Of a stretch of 64,000 nucleotides of DNA, positions 19,887 to 29,430 are shown one piece after another (positions within the stretch are counted from its first letter, which is position 1; each line of letters opens with the position of its first letter). This DNA is from Nothopassalora personata (Eukaryota; Ascomycota; Dothideomycetes; Mycosphaerellales; Mycosphaerellaceae), in the NCBI GenBank assembly GCA_033816765.1, contig CM066289.1, positions 4,216,001 to 4,280,000 on the forward strand, in the 5' to 3' direction. A program made the position numbers and the translations under genes. The notes under the pieces were generated by a model. The model was not told the DNA's origin. It did not search any database and was given only the letters and a program-made list of their open reading frames with translations.

Positions 19887-20253
19887 CTTACTATAAATAT
19901 AAAGGCATTTATATGCCTTATAAAGCGCTATACGCGCTAGAAGCGAGTTACTAACCCTATAAACCTTTAGGAGGAGCTATGTAGCTAGAGGGGGAGCTAT
20001 AGTAGTATAGTAACTAACCTAAATATAAAGGGCTTCGTAATAAGACTCCCCTAACTAAGGTTAGTCTTAGGGGGAGTATATAATAGAAGAGCTATAACAT
20101 AGAGACATATCCCCCTAGCTCTAGGAATAATCTCCTATAGAGTATACCTAGCTCTAGGAACAATTTCCTATAGAGTATAAGCCTTAGACTTCCCCTTAGT
20201 CTAAAGAGCTATAACGTAAAGATATAGCCCTAGCTATATAAGAAGACCCTAAT
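19887..20253. other. RIPed DNA without recognisable gene; 33-bp tandem pair
   Basis: AT-rich flank between chromovirus B and element 2. Two 33-bp tandem copies, each starting CCTAGCTCTAGG, lie at 20114-20146 and 20147-20179. The motif AGAGCTATAAC occurs at about 20088 and 20206. It continues across the element 2 insertion at CTAAT into the Copia-like remnant at 27672, so it may be a Copia LTR or leader. Confidence 0.4.
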
Positions 20254-20414
20254 TGTGACGGCCCATGGCCGCACAGCGAGTGAACGTGGCGAGTTACGTG
20301 ACCGGGCCCGGGCCGACCCGCGTGCCTCGGCTTGTATATTAACTTCTCGCGCCTCGCGCACCTCTTAGATAGCTTGTCTAACAACTTCGTACTACCTAAG
20401 CAGGTGCCCTTACA
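20254..20414 (+). repeat. 5' LTR of element 2 with promoter
   Basis: TGTGACGG to CCCTTACA. A TATATT box lies at 20335-20340. GTCTAACAA at 20375-20383, 35-40 nt further down, is the partner of the primer-binding site. A palindromic GGGCCCGGGCC stretch lies upstream of the TATA box. Confidence 0.9.
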
Positions 20415-20416
20415 CT

Positions 20417-20425
20417 TTGTTAGAC
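20417..20425 (+). other. Self-priming primer-binding site of element 2
   Basis: TTGTTAGAC starts three bases after the LTR (after CT, exactly as in element 1) and is the reverse complement of GTCTAACAA at 20375-20383. Confidence 0.6.
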
Positions 20426-20643
20426 CGTTCTTTTCCGCAGACAAGCTGCGAAGGATCTGCGAAGGGCAGATCAAGTAACGCGACAAGCGCGTTGAGTCCA
20501 CAGGCCGAGTGCGACTCCAAGAAAAGTGCGACGACAAACGCACTCAAGTTAAGTCAACAAACGCACGCAGAGAAGACGTGCCCAAGTTAAGTCAACACCC
20601 CAAGTCAACAAGCGCGACACCCCATCGCGCCCAAGGTAACGAG

Positions 20644-22842
20644 ATGGTGCGTCAGAATGGACGCCAGTCGCTGCTGGCAATGCGACCAGTGGTGCAACGC
20701 GAGTCGGTGCTCAACACACAGACTCAAGGTCGCGATGCGACGCAAGAGCAAGAACAAGACCGCCAGTATCAGAAGATGATTGAACTAGGCAAGCCCGTCA
20801 CTGATCCACAGCCATACCTCAACATCAGCGATTTCCTACACGACGACGAGATCATCGAGGAAGAAGGCAAGGAGGCTATGGTAGCCGTGGACTACATGGA
20901 CGATGCAGCGACGGACGAAGCAGAAGAGGGAGCCGAGGAAGCACAACAAGTCGCGAAGACCTATCGAGCGACACTCAAGTCCCTCACTCAACTCGATATC
21001 GAGAAGTTCGAGAAGCTGTACGGCAGCGACGTTTCCGCACCTCCCGCCATCCACTTCATCCTCCGCCGCGGCGAACAGGAATACCGCAACGTCTCGAAGC
21101 TTGCAGAGATGTTGTACACGAGCTGTCACCAGAGCCAAGAATATGGAGACAAAGTTCAGAAGGAACTCGACAAGGTTCAAAAGGATCTCGGGGATGCGAA
21201 GAAGCAGGTGTCGGACTTGGACAAGTTACTGAAGGCCTCCGATGCCCAGCAAAAGGACCTGCGCGACCACCTGGCTAAAGTCACCGCCGATCGTGACACC
21301 GCCAGCGCTGAGCGCGACACAGTTATCAAGGACCTGGACACCGTCAAGATCGAACTCGATGCACTTAAGGCCCTGCCCATTCCAACTGACTCCCAGAAAG
21401 CGTACGAGCATGCCAAGCAAGCAATGGTCTGGGTCAAGGAGCGAGAGGCTCGCATTGGAGAGCTGGAGCGTGAAGTGGACAACTACGAAGAAGCCGTTGC
21501 CGATCACGAGCGCGACATCCAAGCCCTTCGCAACGCGCATGCTAAGGAGCTCGAAGCAGCCGAGCAGCGTGGGCGCACCGAAGCACGAGGCAAGGATCGT
21601 CGCTCCTCGCTCTCACGTTCCATCTCTCGTCGACGTGCTGGAAGAGAGCCATCACCGCCGAAGGACCAAGGCAGGACTGGCAAGCAGTCCAGCGGCGGAG
21701 ACTCATCCGATGAGTCAGGTGAAGAGGTTAGCAAGAAGGACAGGGCTGGCAAGCAGCGCAAGAGCAGGAAGCCGAGATACGATCCGGATAGCAGTGACAG
21801 CAGCAGCAGCAGTAGCAGCGACGAGTCCTCAGACGATGACCGCCGCGCTCGCCGCCGCAAGTCCAAGAAGACCAAGAAGGTCACCAAGATCAACTTCAAC
21901 AACATCCTGGACATCGACGAGTCACTCGATCGTCCTTGGAAGACGGACCGAAGTGTCGAAGGCCCCAAGCATAAGTTTCAAGGCGACCTCAGCAAGGAAG
22001 GCGACCTGAAGGGACCATCGCTTGAGAAGTGGCTCAGCGCACTGGAGACCAAGCTCGCCGCCACCACGTTCCGTGACAAGGATGCCGTGCTCAAGTTCAT
22101 ACTGGATTACACCGACGGAGGCGCTTGGGCGCTGCTCAACCCGAAGGTTCCATCCATCGCAGGCATCATGAGCGGAAGCGAGCGCCCGTATTCATCAGTC
22201 AACAAGATGATGAAGTCCCTCATCGAGTGGTACGGCGATCGCAACCCCGTCGGCCGCGCTCGCGACAACATGGCTGTGTTGAAGCAGCCAGAGGACAACT
22301 CCAAGGACTCCTTCGCCGAACTCTACCGCGAGTGGCGCCGTTATGCCAACTTGATGCGCATGACCGGAGAAGACGCTATGGACAACCTCATGCGCAAGCT
22401 CAACTACCGCTATCTGATCCGCTATCAGCAAGCAAACCCTAAGACCCTCAGCGAAGCAGTCGATGCCCTGTTCAAGGCTGAGGAGGATTTCAAGGTCGCC
22501 GAGACTCTTCACCCGAAGAAGAAGTCTACGGCCAAGAAGGACGACAAGAAGGACGACAAGAAGGACGACAAGAAGGACGACAAGCCCAACGGCACCACTC
22601 CAGCCGGATCTGGCGGAGGCGGCTCAAAGAATCGCCGCAAGGTGGACCGCCTGCCATGGGACTCTCGCCCAGCTGAGTTCAAGCACCTCACTCTTCTTGA
22701 CGACGCTGAGACTGAGCGTTGCATGAAGGAGAGACTGTGCAAGAAGTGCCGCAAGCCAGGTCACCAGCTGACCGACAAGGAGTGTGAGCTCTGGAACTAC
22801 CAGATGCCACCGCGCCCGACTACCCAGTCGGAAAAAGCCTAG
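20644..22842 (+). CDS. gag: Gag polyprotein of element 2 (732 aa)
   Basis: The frame is open from 20509, but the first ATG is at 20644 in a good context (GAGATGG), so I start there. Residues about 165-312 form a long coiled coil. A basic SLSRSISRRRAG patch and an acidic serine tract (DSSDSSSS) near residue 383 precede the capsid-like domain (about 440-610). A lysine-aspartate repeat (four 12-bp units GACAAGAAGGAC, about 22533-22582) is a likely RNA-binding or flexible linker. The zinc knuckle is C699, C702, H707, C714 (CX2CX4HX6C, as in element 1). It ends at TAG 22840-22842 within the frameshift signal. Confidence 0.9.
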   Translation: MVRQNGRQSLLAMRPVVQRESVLNTQTQGRDATQEQEQDRQYQKMIELGKPVTDPQPYLNISDFLHDDEIIEEEGKEAMVAVDYMDDAATDEAEEGAEEAQQVAKTYRATLKSLTQLDIEKFEKLYGSDVSAPPAIHFILRRGEQEYRNVSKLAEMLYTSCHQSQEYGDKVQKELDKVQKDLGDAKKQVSDLDKLLKASDAQQKDLRDHLAKVTADRDTASAERDTVIKDLDTVKIELDALKALPIPTDSQKAYEHAKQAMVWVKEREARIGELEREVDNYEEAVADHERDIQALRNAHAKELEAAEQRGRTEARGKDRRSSLSRSISRRRAGREPSPPKDQGRTGKQSSGGDSSDESGEEVSKKDRAGKQRKSRKPRYDPDSSDSSSSSSSDESSDDDRRARRRKSKKTKKVTKINFNNILDIDESLDRPWKTDRSVEGPKHKFQGDLSKEGDLKGPSLEKWLSALETKLAATTFRDKDAVLKFILDYTDGGAWALLNPKVPSIAGIMSGSERPYSSVNKMMKSLIEWYGDRNPVGRARDNMAVLKQPEDNSKDSFAELYREWRRYANLMRMTGEDAMDNLMRKLNYRYLIRYQQANPKTLSEAVDALFKAEEDFKVAETLHPKKKSTAKKDDKKDDKKDDKKDDKPNGTTPAGSGGGGSKNRRKVDRLPWDSRPAEFKHLTLLDDAETERCMKERLCKKCRKPGHQLTDKECELWNYQMPPRPTTQSEKA

Positions 22843-22872
22843 TCCACTCGTTGAGCGCAACAACCAGTGGAC
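22830..22872 (+). promoter_or_regulatory. Programmed -1 frameshift signal, gag-pol junction of element 2
   Basis: Slip site GGAAAAA (22830-22836), spacer GCCTA (22837-22841), 5' arm GTCCACTCGTTG (22842-22853), loop AGCGCAA (22854-22860), 3' arm CAACCAGTGGAC (22861-22872). Eleven of twelve positions pair; the single C-C mismatch is the fifth from the loop, as in element 1. The spacer and loop are identical to element 1 while the arms differ compensatorily. Confidence 0.8.
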
Positions 22873-25800
22873 TGGATACGAACACGTCAACGTCAAGGCC
22901 GAAGTCAGAAGGGATTGGGGAAGGTGATCTCAGAATATCATCCCATTCCTTACGAATGGTGCACATAGAGCACAACCCTGTAATAGGATCACACCTAGTG
23001 GTGCCTTGCACAGCGAATGGAAAATATGCATTCTCATTCCTTGATGACGGAGCCAATTCAAACTACGTTGACATCGTATATGCGCGAAAGAATGACCTGC
23101 CACTCTCGAAGCTGGACAGCCCATTGGCACTGGGCCTCGCCGACATGTCCACTGCAAAGGAAATGATCGAATACCGTACGGAGCTCACCCTGGAGATCAA
23201 CGGGCACTCCGAAGTGATCAATGCCTGGCTCACCAACCTCGAATACGACATCGTCTTGGGGAGACCATGGCACGACAAGCATCAACCAGGCCTGCATTAT
23301 GAGTCCGGCACTATGACGCTCGATTCTCAACACTGCAAGGACAACTGCCTGTCCGGAAAGGAAGCGACGTGGGTGCAGTCAGTCAATGATCAAGACCAGA
23401 ACCCAGTCCTTACGTTCCAGACCCACGAGGAGCTTCCTAGCAAGTACCGCTCGGCAACCGTGGAAGAAGATGACGAAGGAGATGTCACTTGGCAGCACGC
23501 CCGTCTGCCACTGCCGGCTGACGGCGAAGACACCATCAAGCGCATGACAACGCGCGGCCCTGGAAAAGTTCGCCGGGCTGCTAAGAGACTCGAAGCAAAG
23601 GAAGCAAAGGCCGCTGTGGCAGCAGCAGTAGCAGCAGCTGCCGAAGCCGCAGCTCAACAAGCAGAAGAGCCTAAGAAGAACATCGACATCAAAGAAGTCA
23701 ATGCAGACTACTTCGTGCGCCTCGCCAAGCAAAAGGGCGCGCAAGTTCACCTGATGTATGTCTATGACCCCAAGGTGGAGCAGCAGCGAGCGGGCGACTC
23801 GCTTGCCGCTTGCGCCATGACGGCGCACAACATGAAGACAGTTGCTGGAGGCAACTGTAAGATGCTGTCAGACGAAAAGACGATCTCAAGGCTGAACGCG
23901 CGTGCCGCTGCATTCATACCAGCATCAGAACGTGTAGCCCCAACACTCCGTTCCTGCAAGATGCACGCACAAGCAGACGTGGACAAGTTCATGAAAGTCA
24001 ACGACCAAGAGATCGATCCAAAGGACCACCTTATGCCAACATACCACGAGTTCGCTGATTGCTTCTCGAAGAAGGCTTCAGAAGAGCTTCCGCCACACCG
24101 GCCTGGGATTGACCATGAGATCAAGCTGAAACCCGATGCCGTGCCACCCTTCAAGCGACCATACCGCATGTCTAAGCAAGAAGACGAGATCATCAAGCAC
24201 TGGACTGACGAACAGATCGCCCAAGGCAAGATCCGCAAGAATGAAGGCCGCGCCGATGCTGCATCTCCGTGCCTTATCGTCAAGAAGCCAGGAGGTGGGT
24301 TGAGAGTATGCGTTGATTACAGAGCCCTCAATGCACTTACCATCAAGTCAAGATACCCTATTCCCCTGATGCAGGACACCTTGAACCGCATCGCAGGAAA
24401 GAAGTGGTTTACGAAGCTAGATGTGATTGCAGCATTCAACCGCATCCGCATCGCAAAGGGGCATGAGTGGATGACAGCGTTCACTACCCGCTATGGGCAG
24501 TTCGAATGTCTAGTCATGCCATTCGGCCTATGCAACGCCCCAGGAACGTTCCAAGCTTATGTGAACGACACGCTACGGGAGTTCCTAGATGACTTTGCAT
24601 CAGCCTATCTAGATGATATCCTCATCTTTAGCGACACGCTTGAAGAGCACATTGGACATGTGAAGAAGGTGCTAGGGCGCTGCAGAGACGCAGGCCTGCA
24701 ACTTGATATCAAGAAGTGTGAATTCCACACCCAATCGACCAAGTACCTTGGCCTTATTATTGGCAAGGACGGCATCTCCATGTGCCCGGAGAAGGTGAGA
24801 GCAGTGCAAGAATGGGAAACACCTCGTAATGTCACGGATGTGCTTGCATTCAACGGATTCGCTGGCTTCTATCGACGATTCATCAAGAACTACAGCAAGA
24901 TAACACTGCCGCTTACCCGCCTCACCAAGAAAGACGTGCCATGGCAATGGACGGCAGAGTGCCAAGCAGCGTTCGACGGCCTCAAGAAAGCATTCACCGA
25001 TGCAGAAGGAGAAATCCTCGCAGTCTTCCAGCATGGGCTGGAGACAGTGCTTGAGACTGACGCTTCGGACTTCGTCACCGCAGCGGTCCTCTCCCAACGT
25101 CATAATGGCATCTTGAGACCAGTGGCATATCTGTCTAAGAAGATGTCACCCCAGGAATGCAACTACGACATCTATGACAAAGAGTTGCTCGCTATTGTCA
25201 AAGCGTTCGAAGAATGGCGTCCTGAGCTGGCAGCAGGTGACATCGATGACAAGGACTGCGTGGGCAGCGATTGCGAGAACTTCCTGGCCGACCCAAGTGG
25301 CAAGCCAGTGCTCGTCTACTCAGACCACAAGAACCTTGAGTACTTCATGACCACGAAGGAACTCAACCGGCGCCAAGCACGCTGGGCAGAATTCCTATCG
25401 CAATTCCACTTCAAGATCATCTACAGACCAGGAGTGCAGGGAGGCAAGCCCGATAGCCTTACCCGCCGCTCACAAGATGCGATACGCAAGGACGAGGATG
25501 ATCCCCGGCACACGCAGCAGCATCGCGTGTTGCTAGGACCCGAATTGTTTATGCCGAACTTGTTAGCCAGCAGAATCCTACAACTCGCGGCATCGGAAGC
25601 CACCGGCGTTGTGGATGAGGACCTACAACGCGACATCCGATCCCTATACGAACAGCAAGAACCACAAGAGGCCCTGCAACAGCTGGCAGCTGGCGACAAG
25701 GTGAAGATGCTCCACAGGCACAAGATCGACCCTAAGCACGCGATGGCAGTAGATGGAATGATCTACGTCAAGAACAGAGAAGGTGGCTACAGCCTGTATG

Positions 25801-27620
25801 TCCCAGAACCAGCTGAAGATGATGAAGGCAACACGGTGTATGCCCGCATAGTGAAAGCATTTCACGACGCCCCAGCCGCAGGTCACCCAGGAAAGACTAA
25901 GACCAACACCCTATTGAAACGCCACTATATCTGGCCAGGCATGACACGCTTCATACGCGAGTTCTGCAAAGGATGCACGACGTGCACAAACGTGAACCCA
26001 GTGCAGGATGCCGAACACGGATTGCTAGCACCGTTGCCAGTGCCACTCGACACATGGGACGACATCGCAATGGACTTCGTAGTCGAGCTGCCCGAAGCAC
26101 GCTGCACCGCAGATGGGCAGAAGTACAAAAACGTTCTCACAGTGACAGACCGCCTGAGTAAGGAGCGGCATCTGATCCCAGTGCTCAACATGAGCGCAGA
26201 GTACATTGCGTTCATCTACCTCAAGTACGTGTTCAGCCGCCATGGGCTGCCTAAGTCGATCGTTACAGACAGAGGACCCCAATGGCTTTCCGCATTCTGG
26301 AAGCGCCTATGCCAGCTACTAGGCATCAAGCGCAAGCTGTCAACGGGCTACCACCCCCAAACAGATGGGCAAAGCGAGATCACGAACAAGGCCATGGAGA
26401 AGTACCTGCGCACGTATACCAACTATGCCCAGGACGACTGGCCGGATTGGCTGCCTCTAGCAGAGTTCACTGCGAACGACCACGTGTCAGAATCTACCGG
26501 ATTCTCCCCATTCATGGCAACGCTAGGCAAGAACCCGAGGTATTCAGACGCAGAAGTCATGTTGCCGCTGGAACTCATGCCACACAAGCAACGCCTCGAT
26601 GCACAATCGGCGACTGCATTCGGAGCCCGGATGAATGAACTCAGGCAGGCACTCAGAGACGCCATGCAAATGGCGCAAGATACACAAGCGGAGTATGCCA
26701 ACCGACGCAGGACCATAGCACCAGCATACAAGTTAGGCGACATGGTGCACATTAGCACCAAGAACTGGCACACCACACGCCCGTCTAAGAAACTGGACTA
26801 CAAGTATGCGGGTCCTTACCCGATCAAGGAAGTGCTGCCACACGACACATATCGAGTCGCATTGCCAGACTCACTGAGCAACCTGTATGACGGGTTCCAC
26901 GCCAATTACTTGCGACCAGGCTACGACCCAGTCACAGGACAAGTCGTCCCTCCGCCTCCGCCAATCGAGGTGGAGGACGAAGATGGGTCTCACCAGGAAT
27001 GGCACGTGGAGAAAGTCGTGGACTCGCACAGGTCGCTGCCGCCAGGGCGTGCGCCAGCAGGAGGAAAGGTCCCAATCTACAAGTACTGCGTGAAGTGGGT
27101 AGGTGATAACGAGCTAACTTGGGAGCCCGCAGAGACTATGATTGCAACAGCAGCCGCCTCTGTCGCCGACTTCCATCACAACCACCCTACGGCCCCTAGA
27201 CCAGCCGGCTTCACACCACCGCTAGGATGGATTGCGAATGAAGAAGCACCATCTGATGACGCGGGCACCCTCAGTGCTGCGATGATTACGTCCAACCCAG
27301 TAACCGCAGGAGGGCCACGCGAATTGATCGCGCAGGTGCCTGTGGCTCTTCTGGCAGAAGACAACGGCTCGTATGAAGATGATGACCCGCCAGGCATGGC
27401 ACCAACAAAGGTAACCGATGACTGTGACCGAAGCGACAAGCGAAATGGACATCAAACTTCCCTTGACACGGTGCACAGGAGTGACCGTTTTGAAGGGGGG
27501 GGTGGTGTGACGGCCCATGGCCGCACAGCGAGTGAACGTGGCGAGTTACGTGACCGGGCCCGGGCCGACCCGCGTGCCTCGGCTTGTATATTAACTTCTC
27601 GCGCCTCGCGCACCTCTTAG
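22836..27620 (+). CDS. pol: Pol polyprotein of element 2 (protease, RT, RNase H, integrase, chromodomain)
   Basis: Same order as pol of element 1. Protease FLDDGANS with D-D-G at 23043-23051. An alanine- and glutamate-rich helix (about 23590-23670) lies between protease and RT. RT active site YLDD at 24606-24617. RNase H with LETDASD and YDKELLAIVKAF. Integrase zinc finger (HDAPAAGHPG to CTTC), then D at 26073, D at 26268, E at 26376 (DD35E). Chromodomain from W at 27000 through YCVKWVG and LTWEP. The frame runs through the polypurine tract and 115 bp into the 3' LTR. The only local start is TTG at 22851, so slippage from gag is the likely mode of expression. Confidence 0.93.
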   Translation, partial: SLVHSLSATTSGLDTNTSTSRPKSEGIGEGDLRISSHSLRMVHIEHNPVIGSHLVVPCTANGKYAFSFLDDGANSNYVDIVYARKNDLPLSKLDSPLALGLADMSTAKEMIEYRTELTLEINGHSEVINAWLTNLEYDIVLGRPWHDKHQPGLHYESGTMTLDSQHCKDNCLSGKEATWVQSVNDQDQNPVLTFQTHEELPSKYRSATVEEDDEGDVTWQHARLPLPADGEDTIKRMTTRGPGKVRRAAKRLEAKEAKAAVAAAVAAAAEAAAQQAEEPKKNIDIKEVNADYFVRLAKQKGAQVHLMYVYDPKVEQQRAGDSLAACAMTAHNMKTVAGGNCKMLSDEKTISRLNARAAAFIPASERVAPTLRSCKMHAQADVDKFMKVNDQEIDPKDHLMPTYHEFADCFSKKASEELPPHRPGIDHEIKLKPDAVPPFKRPYRMSKQEDEIIKHWTDEQIAQGKIRKNEGRADAASPCLIVKKPGGGLRVCVDYRALNALTIKSRYPIPLMQDTLNRIAGKKWFTKLDVIAAFNRIRIAKGHEWMTAFTTRYGQFECLVMPFGLCNAPGTFQAYVNDTLREFLDDFASAYLDDILIFSDTLEEHIGHVKKVLGRCRDAGLQLDIKKCEFHTQSTKYLGLIIGKDGISMCPEKVRAVQEWETPRNVTDVLAFNGFAGFYRRFIKNYSKITLPLTRLTKKDVPWQWTAECQAAFDGLKKAFTDAEGEILAVFQHGLETVLETDASDFVTAAVLSQRHNGILRPVAYLSKKMSPQECNYDIYDKELLAIVKAFEEWRPELAAGDIDDKDCVGSDCENFLADPSGKPVLVYSDHKNLEYFMTTKELNRRQARWAEFLSQFHFKIIYRPGVQGGKPDSLTRRSQDAIRKDEDDPRHTQQHRVLLGPELFMPNLLASRILQLAASEATGVVDEDLQRDIRSLYEQQEPQEALQQLAAGDKVKMLHRHKIDPKHAMAVDGMIYVKNREGGYSLYVPEPAEDDEGNTVYARIVKAFHDAPAAGHPGKTKTNTLLKRHYIWPGMTRFIREFCKGCTTCTNVNPVQDAEHGLLAPLPVPLDTWDDIAMDFVVELPEARCTADGQKYKNVLTVTDRLSKERHLIPVLNMSAEYIAFIYLKYVFSRHGLPKSIVTDRGPQWLSAFWKRLCQLLGIKRKLSTGYHPQTDGQSEITNKAMEKYLRTYTNYAQDDWPDWLPLAEFTANDHVSESTGFSPFMATLGKNPRYSDAEVMLPLELMPHKQRLDAQSATAFGARMNELRQALRDAMQMAQDTQAEYANRRRTIAPAYKLGDMVHISTKNWHTTRPSKKLDYKYAGPYPIKEVLPHDTYRVALPDSLSNLYDGFHANYLRPGYDPVTGQVVPPPPPIEVEDEDGSHQEWHVEKVVDSHRSLPPGRAPAGGKVPIYKYCVKWVGDNELTWEPAETMIATAAASVADFHHNHPTAPRPAGFTPPLGWIANEEAPSDDAGTLSAAMITSNPVTAGGPRELIAQVPVALLAEDNGSYEDDDPPGMAPTKVTDDCDRSDKRNGHQTSLDTVHRSDRFEGGGGVTAHGRTASERGELRDRARADPRASACILTSRASRTS
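27487..27505 (+). other. Polypurine tract of element 2
   Basis: TTTTGAA then eight G and TGG immediately before the 3' LTR, nearly the same as in element 1. Confidence 0.8.
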
Positions 27621-27666
27621 ATAGCTTGTCTAACAACTTCGTACTACCTAAGCAGGTGCCCTTACA
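27506..27666 (+). repeat. 3' LTR of element 2
   Basis: 161 bp that read the same as 20254-20414, followed by the CTAAT duplicate. Contains the end of pol (27618-27620). Confidence 0.92.
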
Positions 27667-27671
27667 CTAAT

Positions 27672-29430
27672 TAGGCTATAACACTATTCTACCCTACCCT
27701 ATATACTAGTAAAAGGAAGAGAGATAGGACTTATAAGCCTATAAAGACTAAATAAGCTAAGGTCTATCCTAAGCTAATAAGGAGAAGTTTAAGATAGAAT
27801 AGATCTAATTATAATTATAGCAAACTCAAGAAAGTATTCGCTACATTAGCTATAGATAATATAAAGAAGGGGAAGCTTATAGATCCTACTACCCTAACTA
27901 AAGCATTAAATAGACCTAATAGAGCTAAATATATTAGGGCAATTAGAAAGGAATTTAACTCCTTAGAAGATATAGAATATATTATATAGATCCTATTATA
28001 GAAAGTCCCTAAGGGTAGGAAACTACTTATAGGAAAATAGGTCCTATACTATAAGTATCTTCCTAATAGGTCTATTAAGAAGCGTAGAGCTAGATAGGTA
28101 GCTAAGGGATTTACCTAAAAGTAAGGTATAGACTATATTAAAACCTTTACTCTAACCTTAAGGCTACTAATAAGTAGGATTCTCCTAGCCCTATATATAG
28201 TTCTTAGCTAGAAGAGGAGATAGATTAATATTAAAATAGCATTTATAAACCCTAACATTAATAGACCTTTATATATTAAACTACTAGAAGGCGTAGAACT
28301 TATTAAGAAAGATCTATCTAATAAAGTCCTAGAAATTAAGAAGGGACTATATAGACTAAAACAAGCTATAAACCTCTAGTACTATAATACTAAAGAAGCT
28401 CTAGAAGAATTAGGCCTAAAGAGACTTAATTCTAATATATATCTCTTTTAGGGGGAGAATCTTTTAGTTCTTCTATATATAAATAACTTTTAGATCTTTA
28501 GCAATAGTAATTAGAAGATTAACAAGTTTATTATTAGACTAAAGAATAAGTACTCTATTAAAACTATTAACACTAACTTTTTCCTAGGTATATAACTAAA
28601 GAGTAAAAAGAATAGAGATCTCTATATCTCCTAAAAGTACTATACTTTAGAGAAACTTTAGAAATATAGCCTAGACTTAGCTAAAAGTATTAAGTATCCC
28701 CTTAACCGCCTATATAAAGCTTATAAAGAGCAATGCAATATATAGAATTATAATCTATTTAATATATTAATTAGGGAACTCTAGTACCTAGCCTACTAGA
28801 CGAGGCTAGACATCTCCTATATAATAAACTACTTAGCTAAATTCTTAGCTAATCCTTTAGTAGAGCATATTGCTATAGTAAAGCATATTTAGAGATATAT
28901 TGCTAGAACAATTGATAAGTGCCTAATCTTTAGAAAGACATAATCCCTAAAGCTAGAGATCTATATAGACTCTAATTTCTCTAGAGATCTAATAGGTAGA
29001 TTAACCTTAGGACTCCTAGTTAAAATAGCTAGAGGTCCTATAATCTAGAAGTCTAACCTATAGAAGGAGATAGTACTATTAAGCACTAAAGTAGAGTATA
29101 TAGCCTTAACTAAATACTATAGGGAAGTAATATAGTTAAGAAATCTACTCTATAAAACCTAGAAAATAACTAACTATAAGGCTTAAGTCTTTAAGATCTT
29201 TATAGATAACTAGTCTACTATTAAGCTAGTTAGAGATTATACTAACTATAAAAGACCTAAGTATATTAGACTTAGGAACTACTTTTATAGACAGGTTTAT
29301 AAAGAAGGCTTAATTATAGTTAAGTATATCCCTACTATATAGTAGCTTATAGATTAGCTTATAAAGCTAAAGTTACTAAACTATATTCTCTAAGGGAGGT
29401 TTCTAGGAGTTAACTATACTTTTATTTATA
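27672..29430 (+). pseudogene. RIP-degraded Copia RT-RNase H remnant
   Basis: Plus-strand translation gives a Ty1/Copia RT and RNase H: an ALNRPNRAKYIRAIRKEF opening, AFINPNINRPLYIKLLEG, a KGLYRLKQA motif and the active site as LLYINNF near 28475, the RIPed form of YVDD. Near 29090 is LSTKVEYIALTKY, the Copia RNase H motif. Gag and integrase are missing: only about 370 bp of related flank lie left of element 2, so the copy is truncated or internally deleted. Here even CG is rare, so this is older or more heavily mutated than the Gypsy copies. Confidence 0.75.

Larger units (their letters stand above)
20254..27666 (+). mobile_element. Intact chromodomain Gypsy retrotransposon (element 2)
   Basis: A 7413-bp element with 161-bp LTRs that read as identical, flanked by CTAAT at 20249-20253 and 27667-27671. 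It has the same plan as element 1 (self-priming site, gag, frameshift hairpin, pol with chromodomain, G-rich polypurine tract) but is clearly a different family at nucleotide level. No RIP damage. Confidence 0.95.

Noticed and set aside
22533..22582. 12-bp tandem repeat as a separate repeat element
   Set aside because: It is simply the coding sequence of the KKDD repeat in gag of element 2.
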